A stretch of 64,000 nt of DNA from Hydractinia symbiolongicarpus (GCF_029227915.1 NC_079885.1:27283001-27347000), one strand, 5' to 3'. Counted from the stretch's first letter, positions 1 to 11,100 are shown. The notes: generated from the letters alone by a model not told the origin. Program-made: numbers and translations.

Positions 1-172
1 CATTTAATTATCAATTTATTACCAAGAAATTTTGCATTCACTTTCAAACTAATGTTACTAACAAACTCTACCCCAGAGCGCGATGAAAGGCCTTTCACCA
101 TGATCGAAGGAATACAAAAATGTTAAATAAGCCTAAAAATGTTTGACTTAACGCTCCTTAACTTCAACTTAC

Positions 173-1464
173 CTTAGTTGCATCCCCACTGTTATATTCT
201 CCATTCAATGATAGACTTCCAGAGTAAGATTTGAAATAGTACCCGATGTTTCCTATAACCTTAACCTGATATTCTTCACAGAGATCTGCTTCTGATGAAC
301 ACTCGGTTAACTTAAATACAAAGGAGGATATGAACATTCTACCCACACCAAATCTAACAAATTCTTTTGTGTAATCAATTTCGTTCTTGTATTTAATGTA
401 CGATGTCTTGCTATCAAGGTCAAGCATAAAGTAGGGTTTATTTTCATTATTAATGGTATGGGTTGAGGCCATTATATTCAGCTCAAATGATGTCGTAGGC
501 GAATACGAATAATATACGTGATTGTTAGTTGGTAATATATCACTTGATACACACAATACGTTTTTGTTGGTTCCTTTGGTAATTTCTGCAAAAAAGTTAG
601 ACCTTTCGTATACTGTTGCATCTTTGTTAAGGGATATACCAAACCAATAAGGCAACGTTTTAGAAAATTGAGGGAAAAGACGATTGGAAAATATTTATGC
701 TTTATCATGTAGGCAACAGATTTTTTACTATAATCAAAGGAGTCGCAATTGTTTGCACATTTTCCAAGCTCACGTGAATTGAAATATGCTGTTGTGATAT
801 TCGAAGTGCCTAGTAATCCGGTGACCTTATAGCTCTCCAAAAAATCTTTTAAATTGCCCTTAATTACTGATACAAAGCCATCCGTACTGTCTGACTGCCA
901 GCTGCATGTCGATGACACCTCGATGGAATCAACCATGAAATTCTTGGAACACTGTCGCATGTATAAATCAACTGAAACATCGACAATCTCTCCTTTTTCT
1001 TTTTTAAACACACGAATTGTACTCTCTGGTGGAGTTTCACACTCGGCTGTACTTTCACCTTGGAGAGTTTATAATATTTTAAATATACCAACTTTAGAAG
1101 GCTTAACAATAAATTTGGAAGACTTTTCAGGGTGTGTGATTTTAACAATATCTGTTGAGAACTTAAGAGCACCTTCACTGTTCATCAACTTAATAGAGAT
1201 ACTTTTAGATGGCTTTGCAAATACAACGAATTCTTGTGATTTTACATCTTTACTCAGCAATGAAAATACGGATATCGTAACAACACCGACTGAGCATGTC
1301 CTTTCAACATATCCGGTACCAATGCAGTTACAAAAAAAAGTTGATTTTGATGTTTCTGTACACAAACCACCATGTAAGCAGGGATTAGGCTGACATGCTG
1401 TGATAGCTATAAAGAACATAAGTAAAATTAACTCGCTCTTTTGCTTATGAAAATTCTCCTGCAT
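173..1464 (-). pseudogene. EGF-domain secreted protein, 5' coding exon, probably a pseudogene
   Basis: Read on the minus strand from ATG 1464. The first 23 or so residues are a signal peptide (hydrophobic core LILLMFFIAITA). One EGF-like module follows at once, with six cysteines spaced C-x4-C-x5-C-x9-C-x-C-x9-C and the usual NPCLHGGLC start. The rest (residues about 58 onward) is strand-like, with scattered cysteines, and matches no family I recognise. There are two breaks. A TAA stop at 1069-1071 lies in the same frame as the sequence on both sides, and a one-step frame change occurs between about 655 and 720, after which the frame is open again to 173. The exon ends in a textbook donor (AAG|GTAAGT, GT at 172-171, phase 0), so the gene continued leftward out of the window. 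The first 166 bases are its intron. Two lesions favour a pseudogene, although base-call errors would look the same. The signal peptide supports the chosen start, but a CAG just upstream could also be an acceptor. Confidence 0.6.
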
Positions 1465-1554
1465 AATAATTTAAGTATGAAAAGCCTGTCATACGTACCA
1501 ATGCACGTAAAGTTTGTGTTGTGTCATGCTATCATTTCTCACTACGCATTTTGT

Positions 1555-1642
1555 TGTACGAGCACCTCAGAGTGTTCACTGCCGGCTTACGCCTTGACTT
1601 GTGGCTTATCCCGGCGTTTCGACGCCGAGTTTACCCGGCTAG
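1555..1642 (+). mobile_element. Helitron 3' terminus (fragment)
   Basis: The fragment has a canonical rolling-circle transposon 3' end: a hairpin with a 6-bp stem (CGGCGT at 1612-1617 paired with ACGCCG at 1622-1627, TTCG loop), 11 bases, then CTAG at 1639-1642 followed by T. The same end, with a differently worded stem, closes the element at 2913-4376, and a shortened version closes the one ending at 12,927. The body would lie to the left, where the EGF exon begins, and only about 90 bases are recognisable. It therefore sits just upstream of the EGF start codon, where a promoter would be expected. Confidence 0.6.
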
Positions 1643-2912
1643 TTTTTATATAATAATATTGTATATAAATAATTTGGGGGTATGATAATTTTATAATTTC
1701 AAAATTCCCAAAATGAAACCTCCATGTTTCTTACATGTAAAAATAATTTTTACAAAAAAAGTGTGTATGCTAAGCATCAGTTTTTGCACTATATTTTTCA
1801 TAGATAAGCACAAGAATGTAAATCGAATGACCTTGTGCTTGGATAATAATTGACAGACAGCTAAAAATACTACTATACCTCTAAAAACAGTAGTTTATAA
1901 TTAGATCCCAAAGATAAAGAAGTTTACCACTTCACACCCTTAAACCAATATTTAGTTGAAACTGTTCAATTTGTGACTGGTTTTAAGTAAACTGTGAGAA
2001 AAAAGACCACTTTAGCTATATAACTCTCCACCCATTAAGATTACGATTATTGTACATTTTTTGTCCTGCCATGTTTAGGTACTTTTTCTGGACAATGTTA
2101 AATTATCGATGGGATTTGAATTTCTGTAAAACTTTGTACTTTCTCAACTTGATTATTATTTACAAAACGTTTCAATGTGTCACCACTGTTCATGCATATT
2201 TTCGAAGATAAATCTTTTAAAAAAATTTTTCTTCGTTTCCGCATCTACTCTTGTTATATATAGTTTTAATTTCTCCTGTGTTTGCCACGGCTTATACAAG
2301 ACTTAGATTTCACTGAAAATTTCGTTCCACTATCTACAAACTTGGTATGAATATCAATTTCAAAATTTTATGAAGTCATCCATTATAATATATTCAGAAA
2401 ATATATGGCATTGTATTTCTCTGCACCATAAAACAGTCTTTCATTTTGTCATAAACATCACACCGCTGTTTAATATTTAGTATAAATTATACTAATTATG
2501 TTAATTTATGTTGCCGGTTTGTATTTCGTGTTTTTGTATTTTAAGTTTTTTTTTGAATTTGGAGTCGACTATATACTACACTAAAAAAAAAAAAAAAATT
2601 CGTATTATTTTTCACCACATACTTTTTGGATTTTCACACATACAATACAACTCCATTTTTGTATAGCAAATTCTGCAAATTGATTCTATAAGTTGATATG
2701 ACAATTCATATTTTTAAATTTATCTAGTTGAATAAAAAATATAACTAGCTAGCTATACAGCTATAGAGAAAAGAAAACAAACACAGTAATCTCAAATATT
2801 TTTCTTTTAAAAATAACATTAAAACAAAATGTAAACGATAGTGTATAGCTACAAACAAAATGGAATTATTCCACAAATATCATTCCCTATCGCTGCCATG
2901 TTTATTATTTAA
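1643..2912. other. AT-rich stretch without a recognised gene
   Basis: No ORF, splice-bounded exon or repeat copy could be supported here on either strand. It holds a 16-base poly(A) run at 2583-2598 and other homopolymer runs. It lies between a Helitron 3' fragment and the outer (3') end of another Helitron. Confidence 0.4.
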
Positions 2913-4376
2913 CTATTCCGGAAACCCGGCGTTGAATCGCCGGGATGAGCCACAAGTAACTATTGTTAAACGCCCTCAGGAGCACTTAAAAAGAACTGCA
3001 AACTGTGCGACACAGTGAGGTGGAGCGCTTTATCACAGGTATGCAATATGTCGTAAATCAAGTGAAGCGCACACACCATTATAGTGTTGTGACTGTAACA
3101 TATTTTTCAAAGAATAACTTTCCCGCAACAAAGGCTGAAATAAAAACACAGTTTACATCCGTTGCGACTCTGTCATAGGAAAAACAATCGGTCAATATTA
3201 TTTTATTATGCGGAACAAGTTTTTGTGAAAGTTAAAAAATGAATCATGACTCCGAGCTGAGCGCTTAGTACAGTTAAACGGTGTTGCACAGGCGTACAGG
3301 GATAATACATTTTTAAAAAAAACTTTCTCGCAGACTCTGTTTAAATAAAAACACAAGAAAAAGTTCATTGCTAACACCGGGCTGAGCGGTTAGTCCAGGT
3401 AAACAGTGTTGCACATTCGTACAGCCGTGATTCCCGAGAAAGTTTAAAAATTAACTGTCAGTTCGCTGATCCCTTAGTAAAGGTAAACCGCATGGACATG
3501 CGTATAAGCATAACAACCTTTTTGCAAAAAACAGTCTGTTGTTAACACTGGACTAACCGCTTAAGACAGTTAAACAGTGTTGAACAGCTGTAATACCCTT
3601 TTCCAAAAAAATTCATTGCAACTTCGGTTAAAATGAAAACACAGGGAACAGCCTGTCTTTACCCCTCCAGCTAAAACAATTGCTCATCCATCCTATGTGC
3701 AGATAAAGTTTTCAAGAAAATAATAAAAGATGAAGCTACCTAGCTAGCTAACAGCATTTAGCATAAAATTATTACTTAAGAATGTTGTTGTAGCCAAACT
3801 GCATTCTTATACTCTCACATTTAGCGAAATAGCTAGCTAAATGGCTACATCCTGAACATAAAAATAAATTGGCTAGGATAAAGTGCTCTTATGACATACA
3901 GAATAGCAATAAGTAAGGCTGTAGATGGCTAGCTAGCTAGCAAAATCTCCGTTCCTAGCCAAAAATCCAAAACTCCTTCGTTTAAGATCTGTACGCAGCT
4001 AAAAGACGTGACAATATATTTATCTTAACATTGCAAACAAAGAGAAAACTAATATTAAAAAAATATAAAGTTTTTAGAAGATAAAAAAGTCAAACAGGCC
4101 TACAAATATTCCACACACCGACTACTTTTAAAATCAAAATGGCCTTTTGTTCATTCACCTGCGAAAATATATTGAAATGTTTTTTAAGCGAAAATTTTGG
4201 ATTCTTTTTAATCGCGAAAATCTTTGATTGTTTTTAGAATCGCGGTCAAAACAAAGTCGGTAAAAATATATCGCAATTGGTATTGGTCCGCATTTTAAAA
4301 ATTTCGTGATTCCGTTATGGGACGCGGCTCTCGCGGACACACAAAATTATTATTATTATTACTATTATTATAGAGA
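2913..4376 (-). mobile_element. Non-autonomous Helitron, family A copy 1
   Basis: Minus-strand orientation. The 5' end is TCTCTATAATAATAG starting at 4376 with A on the flank (4377). The 3' end is at 2913, read as CCGGAATAG|T, a degenerate form of CCGGCTAG|T. A perfect 7-bp stem (CCCGGCG at 2925-2931, CGCCGGG at 2938-2944, 6-base loop) lies just inside the 3' end. The interior carries several imperfect copies of a block of about 130-150 bp (words such as CTGAGCGCTTAGTACAG, GTTAAACAGTGTTGCACA, AAAATAAAAACACAG). It aligns over most of its length with the reverse complement of about 11,700-12,927. No Rep/helicase ORF is present, so it is non-autonomous. The short ORF at 4155-4340 is a shadow. 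The 5' end abuts a splice-donor-like AAAG|GTGAGT on the minus strand (4383), which would place the element in an intron. Confidence 0.75.
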
Positions 4377-4383
4377 TACTCAC

Positions 4384-4432
4384 CTTTCAAAGAAAATATT
4401 GGATATAGATGTTGTAACAAATCATGCATGTA
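4384..4432 (-). other. Possible 49-nt internal exon
   Basis: On the minus strand an acceptor (CAATTTTTAG) is followed by 49 bases and a strong donor (AAAG|GTGAGT). One frame is open, giving YMHDLLQHLYPIFSLK. That frame does not match the phase-1 end of the EGF exon at 4568-4693, where it would run into a stop, so it may belong to another transcript, be decayed, or be chance. Confidence 0.2.
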
Positions 4433-4567
4433 CTAAAAATTGCTTTTGTAGTCCTATGTAATTTACAAATCCTGATTGTAATGATGCATTTACTTTTAAA
4501 ATTAAGCAGCTAAGTAGCTATATCTTTTTAATTACATATAATATTGTGTAAAAATCGTTATTTTTAC

Positions 4568-4693
4568 CTTTGCAAGATCGTTTGTTTTCCATTAAAAGAT
4601 AACCTGAGTTGCATGTACACCTCTAATTTCCAGGTCTATTTAAACATTTCTGTTGGCAGATATTTGTGCTTGCAGCGGCACATTCATTGATAT
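4568..4693 (-). pseudogene. Calcium-binding EGF exon with in-frame stop
   Basis: One minus-strand exon encodes a whole cbEGF module. It opens DINEC, contains C..KCLNRPGN, then RCTCNSGYLL, and ends at SC. Acceptor CTTTTAG and donor AAAG|GTAAAA bound exactly 126 bases with phase 1 at both ends, as expected for shuffled cbEGF exons. The Asp codon is split across the upstream junction. An in-frame TAG (4623-4625) stands where cbEGF modules normally have an aromatic residue (PGNY/F). cbEGF modules occur in fibrillin-, Notch- and matrix-type extracellular proteins and bind calcium through the D-I/V-N-E motif. With the more damaged exon at 5300-5440 on the same strand, this reads as a remnant of a multi-EGF gene. 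It lies 190 bp upstream of a Helitron. Confidence 0.65.
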
Positions 4694-5299
4694 CTAAAAG
4701 TATATTGTAATAAAATCCGCTCTTTCTTAAAAATATCATTTTCTGTAGCTTTCCATGAACCTATCTTTTATGAATGTACTTAAGATGTAAGAGTGAATCT
4801 TAATAATCACAATAGCGACTCAGTAATGGGTCCACTGTTTCTTGTTTTGCTAATTGAGAGGAGCGGCCCAATATTTTTAAACTTTAAAGCCGAAATTGTT
4901 TTTTAACGGACATTTCAAACATGCATGAAATTTACAATGTTTCTTAATTCTATAAGGAAAAAAAAGTATACAAAGCAAAGAATAAAACAAAACAAAAAAC
5001 AAGCAGTCGAATTGTAATTGCGAGGTAAAGTATTATCAGCTGTCACCTTCTTAGCAACATAAAGAAAGAATAATGGAGCAAATATTGTGACCATAAATTG
5101 TCCCAATTGCGAAGGAGCAGAACATTTTTTACAATTCAACGAAAAAATCTTCAAACTTGTTTATAATTAAACTTTCCTTGAGATGCGTACCACAACGATA
5201 AACAATCTCTTACTTATGTTGGATTGTGAGATTCTACAAAATGTTACTTTTTCACAAAACTTGTGTTTTTACTTTGCAAGTGTGAAAAACTTTTCTTAC

Positions 5300-5440
5300 C
5301 GACACACAGTCGAGCTGAAGACGTTAATTGGAAACCAGAATTACAAGAACATGAAAAGCTTCCGATCTTACGTCGCGGGCATTGATCTCCAGACCGAGCC
5401 TAACCGGAACAGCAGTAGTATTGAATTCTGTATTTTATGT
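5300..5440 (-). pseudogene. Decayed calcium-binding EGF exon
   Basis: The minus-strand exon is bounded by acceptor GCACGTTAG and donor GTCG|GTAAGA. It is 141 bases with phase 1 at both ends, matching the neighbouring EGF exon. The C-terminal half is clear: C, then IGSFSCSCNSGFQLTSSARLC, the C-x-C-x2-GF-x8-C pattern of a cbEGF. The N-terminal half is degraded: the expected DI-N/D-E-C reads DIKYR, and an in-frame TAG interrupts it about 14 codons in. The plus-strand ORF of 113 codons over this region (5183-5524) is best explained as its shadow. Order and strand suggest it preceded the EGF exon at 4568-4693. Confidence 0.6.
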
Positions 5441-5900
5441 CTAACGTGCTTTTCGTGTAATGTACAGTTCTACTTCTATAACATAAAGACAGTACCGCTT
5501 GTTAATTTTTATTTTGCAGTGTGATAGCTAGAAATATTTGACCTTATTCCAGGCAAATAACGTGGCGCAATAGACAAAATTAACACGTAGAAAATTAACG
5601 TTGATGCGTATAACAACTTTTAACAAGAAAACGCTTCGCATGTTAACAATTGCGATTACATTAGCCCACTCATAGACCCATTAAAACAAAGGATTCCAAA
5701 ATTGACCATGACTTTTTTGTTTAACAATTTTATTTGAGGTGCAGGTGTGCAAAGTGTTTTCACTTTGCATTTTTTGTTTATCAAACAAATCCTAATATAT
5801 GTAAGTCATGTATTTTTCGAATAACATCATCATAAAAATTACGGGTGAATGTGTAATGTTTTTAGTTGGCTTTAAATAAGGAGGTCGAAAACGAAACAAC

Positions 5901-6657
5901 ATGGCATCCTCATCAAGTAAAGGTACCGTGCAGTTATTTTTGTCTCGTCGTCAGTAGACAACATTGATACAATTTTTTTTTTGAGATCAGATAGTGTCTT
6001 ATATCATTATCATCAGGGGTGACAATAATTTGGGTTTTTGGGCTTTTTTTTTAATTTTAATTTTCACTTTTCATATCTTTAATGGACAGGATACCGGACA
6101 GTGATGATGTCGTCGCCACCCTCTCAGGTCTCTGATGGTTTGAGCTAATGAAAAAGTATGCTATAATTTTTTTTAGTATCTGGTCCGTTCACTCTCACGA
6201 AGGGAGAAGTTAGGGTTTCAGTGGTATTTGTTCATGAAATAAACAAGAATTACAGGTGGCAGTTCTTTACAACGTGTCTTTTTTTGACTAGGCGCACACT
6301 TTTCTTTTGCACTCTTCAACAAATACACAAGAGGATGGTTTTTGATTTGAGAATTGGCTCTACGAGCATTGTTCAACAATTTTATTTTATTTTGGAGATG
6401 AATTTTTACCCTAAATGAGTGTACAGCTTAATCCAGCGCTAGTAAAAAACGATTTGAGAAAGATTAAGTTGCTTGTGTGTAGCAAAAAGGTTTTTTTGGT
6501 TGAAAAAGTATTGCTATGAAATCTTCGGTGATATATCAAAAATATTTAATATACAAAGGCAACTCATCCACTGCAACAGGCCCAGTTTTTCCTATAGGCT
6601 TCATCAGGATATCACCGTTATCCAAGACATAATCAAGATTCTAGGATTTTCAGATAG
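5901..6657 (+). CDS. Small four-exon gene model, unknown function
   Basis: Four short exons splice in one continuous frame to a 76-residue product: 5901-5922, 6177-6255, 6420-6489 and 6598-6657 (TAG at 6655). The introns are 254, 164 and 108 bases with GT..AG ends. Acceptors include a strong TTTTTTTTAG and CCTATAG, donors AAAG|GTACC, ACAG|GTGGC and AAAG|GTTTT, and intron phases are 1, 2 and 0. The start ATG is in good context (AACAACATGG), and a TATA-like TTTAAATA lies at 5871-5878, 30 bases upstream, so the leader would be almost nil. The product starts MASSSSK; its middle is alternating hydrophobic, strand-like (GEVRVSVVFVHE, then KIKLLVCSKK). No domain is recognised. The first three exons are better supported than the fourth. 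Frame continuity through three junctions is the main evidence. Confidence 0.4.
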
Positions 6658-7059
6658 AAACATTCTTAAGCGATGAAAAATATATTGAGAAAAAAAATTG
6701 CTTGCGCATTGAATACAAGCGATTTCTTTATACTTGATGTTAACCATGCGATAACTACCTGACACAACTTTAGTTGCAGCTGGCTCTGGATTTTTTAAAA
6801 TTCTATCGCTAGTTAATTTCATCAGTTTTACTATTAAAAAGTGGAGATTTATCATCGTTATCAACAAAATGAAGGAAAGGAATGAAAATTTTGTGAAAGC
6901 AACTTGTTTAATTATTAACAACTGTTCTACCCCCCAAAAAACTAAATAAATAATGGCATATTTACTATATGCTTCCATGGTTAACATTCCAACTTCTAAA
7001 AATGTGCTATGATATGCTATATGGACTTTTAGGCTTTTTTGTACGGTTTGAGCGCGCAT
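6604..7059 (-). CDS. Unrecognised 151-codon ORF with two hydrophobic segments
   Basis: This ORF is longer than chance would often give in DNA this AT-rich. It has two hydrophobic stretches (around residues 32-50 and 57-80) that could span membranes, and no motif I recognise. It overlaps the last exon of the plus-strand gene model at 5901-6657, so at most one of the two readings is likely to be right there. The hydrophobic character may only reflect T-rich codons. Confidence 0.15.
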   Translation of the reverse strand: MRAQTVQKSLKVHIAYHSTFLEVGMLTMEAYSKYAIIYLVFWGVEQLLIIKQVAFTKFSFLSFILLITMINLHFLIVKLMKLTSDRILKNPEPAATKVVSGSYRMVNIKYKEIACIQCASNFFSQYIFHRLRMFLSENPRILIMSWITVIS

Positions 7060-7174
7060 TGAACTAAAGCAAGTAGCCTAGTTAGTTAAGCCTTCTTTGA
7101 GAAACATCCACTTTAACTTACACAAAATTGATTAAGCTTTCAAAAGTTGAGAAGGAAAACAATGGTTTCACATA

Positions 7175-7850
7175 CAGTTGACTCTCTCTAATCTGAATCT
7201 CAAGGTGCGTAACTTTTTATTTTGATTACAGAGAGATTCGGATAGTAGAAAATATCTCTAATTCAAATTTCCAGGTTTCAAGAGTGAAAATTCGGATAAA
7301 AGAGAGAAGTCAAACTTTTTTGAAAAAAAATTAATAAAGGTTAGAAATATATATATATATATATATATATATGCGTATGAACAGTAGAGTACGACACTGA
7401 TAGTCTAGATATACATTCCAAAACATATGATAAAATCCTATCATATATCTAAAATAGAAAAACGAATAAGTAATTTTTCTTAACAATTCGATACATTATT
7501 TATTTCCGAAAGAGTGTTCAATTTTTGTTTATTCAATTTTGAACGAGAATAAAGGAACTCACGGAATTGCGATTTCTTGCATTTTCTCTTTGTTTTGTAA
7601 AAAATCAAAACATTCGGATTTGACAGACATTCAAATGGTATATTTTCACTTTAAAATTTGGATTTTAGAGAGAATTTAGCCAAAGGGACCTGAAAATTAG
7701 TTCGGATTATAGAGGTTTTTGAATTACAGAGATTCAGATAGTAGAAAGTACATTATGAGAGTTTCTTATGGAAAATTGACGGTGACTTCAATTTGTTCGG
7801 ATTATAGAAAGATTCGGATAATGGAGATTTGGATTAGAGAGAGTCAACTG
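7175..7850. mobile_element. Tigger/pogo-like MITE, complete
   Basis: The terminal inverted repeats begin CAGTTGACTCTCTCTAATCT at 7175 and end with the near-perfect reverse complement at 7850. The element is flanked by TA on both sides (7173-7174 and 7851-7852), the target duplication used by Tc1/mariner-superfamily elements. The TIR wording is that of the pogo/Tigger group. The interior repeats TIR-like phrases several times (GATTCGGATAGTAGAAA and variants) and has no transposase ORF, so it is a 676-bp non-autonomous derivative. An (AT)13 tract lies inside it. Confidence 0.85.
7347..7372. repeat. (AT)13 microsatellite
   Basis: An uninterrupted AT dinucleotide run lies within the MITE, so it probably arose or expanded after insertion. 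Confidence 0.95.
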
Positions 7851-8029
7851 TATCAACATAGAGACAAATGTAATAGTTTATAAATTTCAAAGCAAAAATT
7901 TAGATAAAAAGGCTGTTGCGACCACGATGCTCTATTCTCCACTTTCCGTGCGAGACATGGCCTGAGCGAAGCGCGGAAATTGTTTAGAAATAATTGCATT
8001 GAATTATCACAAAAAACATCAAATAAACG

Positions 8030-8101
8030 ATGAGCCAAGCCAAAAACAAACCATCGCGATTTAGCTCAAAAGAAGAAGATGTTTTAAAACTTCAAATACA
8101 G
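8030..8101 (+). CDS. Candidate first coding exon, 24 codons
   Basis: An ATG with A at -3 opens a charged 24-residue reading (MSQAKNKPSRFSSKEEDVLK, then LQIQ) that ends at CAG|GTTTTA. Read through, the frame stops three codons later. The R-F-S-S-K-E-E-D wording resembles the start of the first helix of SANT/Myb-like DNA-binding domains (usually W-T-x-E-E-D), but Phe replaces Trp and the rest of the domain was not found. No matching second exon was identified downstream. Confidence 0.25.
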
Positions 8102-11100
8102 GTTTTAAATTAACTGGTAACTGTTCTAACGTACTCGAGCTTTAATCAGGGGTTCTTAATTAACGCAAAAAACTTTCTAAATTTGTATTAACTTTGTGCC
8201 ACGTTAATTTTCCGGAATGGGGTATGCTGAATTTTTAGGAAAACAAAATTTGTCCAATTCTTTGTGTGCTTTTTTCTACGAAAATTGACCTTCGTAGTGT
8301 TTAATTAACTTCATCAAGAAAATAATATTTATTCTTTCTTATTTTTTTTTTGCAAACAAAGGACACAAAATGTACCACATAATAAAGCTTTTGATAACAT
8401 TTGGTAAAATGAACAATTAAGACAGGATTAAACATAATGATTTCATCAAAGTTTTGATTTTCTACACGTAATGTGGTGTTGACAAATATTTGGCAGTCAA
8501 ATTTATTTTGTTTCTGACAAATATTAACACAACATACACGACGAACAGTTGTGGCACTATTAATAAGTCCTACATAACACGAAAATTAAGTATGGATAGA
8601 ATTATTCAATGGACACAAGAGAATAGAATTCCTTTGTTGGACAATGAAGCGTACTGTAAAAATCCAACCTGAAACTTGTGTATCGACTAGTACAATATCC
8701 CAAAAATCTGCGGCAACAGGTACGATAGTTGTAGTAACCAACTCGAGTGGCTGATGTCGATTTGTAGGTGTTATACGATACAGTTTTTTGGCAAACATGT
8801 AACCTAAAAATTATTTTGTCTATGACTTTCTTTATTAAAAATACAGTAACCATAATGTAGAAGAACATTTCATGTTTATTAAAATGAATTACCCTCCAGC
8901 TTTTAGCTGTCCTAAGGATTTGGCTGCGAATAGTTCAAGTATAATGACCACTAAAAGAAGATACATTTTTAAGACGGTTCCCCAATGTTCGACGATTCAA
9001 AATGTCTAAAGTAAATTAATGCAAAATTAATGCAATGATTTATTTAATTGATAACGTTCTTAAGAAAATTAACCTCCTTACTAGTCGATAAACCTGTGGA
9101 AAAATCGTAACTTTGTATCAATATATAAACGGTTCTGCAGCGAGAACAGGTTTCCCATGTTCGCTCGATGATGCTATTAAAAAACCTTTGAAGCAATTTT
9201 CAACCCCCAAGCAACCTCGTCCCAAAGGCTTTTTTTTAGTTCTCGATAATGGTTGGTCTGTAGGTTATCTTTATACAACGATAGTGGTCACGCAGAGCAC
9301 TTCTGTTCGGTACAAGTTATTAAAAATCGTGAATCTATTATAAACACGTTTTAAATTTTTTTAAAAAACGCTACAAAGAGAAATTGTATGGTTTGCCCTA
9401 CATAATTACTTCTGTCAGAGCGGATTTAACTATGGTGTACTGATGTAAATACAGCAGTAAAAATTTGTCTTCAAAACGTTATAGTGTATCTCTATAAGCC
9501 TGTTGCTTTTCCATTTTGCGCCCGAAGTCTGAACACAGCGCGCGAAGCCCTAGGCGTATAAAACTGGTTTCAGAAGTCTTTACTTTCCGCGCCTAGGTTC
9601 GATGGTCTTGTTTCTGTCAGAAAATACAAATCACCGTTCTTTTGACCTGCAAAATATTTAAATTTGGTATATAGGTATACTTTTGTTTACATTGTTTTGC
9701 AATATTTTTTTCGTACTTTTACATCGAAGTCGAATATTGTTATTGGATATTCCAAAGTGCATGTTAGTAAAGCTAATAGTGGAGTAAGGGACAATAAAAG
9801 AAATGTAAACAGATAAACATGGGATCGAGAAGAGCAACACCCAGTTAATTTTGTGTCGCATATACCTATATGTAATTGCATGTAGCTACATTTTTTGCTT
9901 AGCTAGTATCTATTGTTTATCTTTTCCACACACCTTACATTTCGTTAGCCAAAAGTTGTAAAATTTTGACATTTTAAATAGGGACCAAGCTTAAAATTTT
10001 CGTTCAGTTTCTTTCTTTATTCCATATCAAATGGGTTAAAAAAATTATTCGTTTTTGTTACCTTTATAAGTTTTTAGTGTTTTTAGTTTTCAATTAAAAT
10101 GACTTTAATTTTTAAATAAAGTTTACGTCGCCTCACATGTCGATTAGAAAGCTTGTTGTAAGTTTAAAGCATCATGATTGGTTTAAATTTTCATCAAATC
10201 AAGCTAATTGCTTTAAAAAACATTGTAGTAGCGGAATTAACTGTGACTAATTTGATAAACAGTGCTGCTTTCTTTTCAATCTTCAATATTGTATTTTTGC
10301 TCAAAAATGCCGCAAACGCTTTCAGGTTACATTTAGAAATGTGTTTTTATTTTTAGTTGCAACGATAAAACTTGAGTACAGTCGCATCAAATATGCATCT
10401 ACTAAAATTTTATTTAATATTTAAGACGTAAATGTTATACTTAATTTAAATAAAATAAAGAAAAAGAATTTGGTGTTTGTAATCCTTCTTCAAAGTTTTG
10501 CAAAAAAGTTAAATTTAGACTTGTCGTACAGGAGTTAATTTAAGCTGTTTTGACCATCAGAAAGGGCTTTAAAGGGCGGTGATCCCGTTGGAAGTCTCAA
10601 AAACGCCTTCCAAACCATCAGTTGCTTTTGAATGCCCTTACAAGCAATTAAACCTATTTGAGGCTATCTTAGACCAGTTAAAAAAATCTTTAATCCGCTC
10701 CGGTCTTTCTGTTTTCCATGTTTTTGGTTTTTGAACTATTTACTTTGTGCTCTCATATTGACTGACTACTAAGCGCTTATTAACTTTTTTGCAGAATAAG
10801 AATTCTAGCACCCAGAGCTATTTGCAAAAACCTCCGAAAAAACATATTTCTAATCTTATTAAGGCGGCAGTAACCCTTTTAAAAATCGGAAATTTTTTTT
10901 TACATAATTAGTTAAGAAAGGTTATTTTCAGACCATATAATCACATTTTTTCTGTTATAACACACTTGTCACGATTTTATGGCTAAAATACTATTATCTT
11001 TCACCAAAAAATGTTCAGCCTCAACACTTCCTCTTTAAAATAAAATTCAAGAATAATTAATTAGTTTTGCCAAACATAGTTTAAGACTACGTGCTTGCGA

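Noticed and set aside
854-1393. Plus-strand ORF of 179 codons
   Set aside because: It is the antisense shadow of the EGF exon; the signal peptide, EGF cysteines and splice donor are all on the minus strand.
1565-2945. The inverted pair at 1,565-1,642 and 2,913-2,945 as the two TIRs of one DNA transposon
   Set aside because: In the fuller copies this sequence is always the 3' end with the body on the inner side, so the two ends point away from each other and belong to two Helitrons.
1060-4625. Stop-codon recoding (TAA/TAG read as Tyr)
   Set aside because: Only two cases were found, one locus also has a frameshift, the other cbEGF exon has a stop not clearly at Tyr, and the other gene models use TAG, TGA and TAA as normal ends. 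Decay is simpler.
4915-5154. Minus ORF of 79 codons with two hydrophobic stretches and CKKC
   Set aside because: It lies in what would be the intron between two cbEGF exons. Its hydrophobicity follows from T-rich codons, and there is no motif or promoter.
5183-5524. Plus-strand ORF of 113 codons
   Set aside because: It is the complement of the decayed cbEGF exon at 5300-5440, which has splice sites, phase and cysteine pattern in its favour.
9480-9610. Inverted repeat CCTAGGCG/CGCCTAGG as a Helitron or MITE end
   Set aside because: It has only 8 bp with a 33-base loop, no CTAG|T at the right distance, and no target duplication or second copy.
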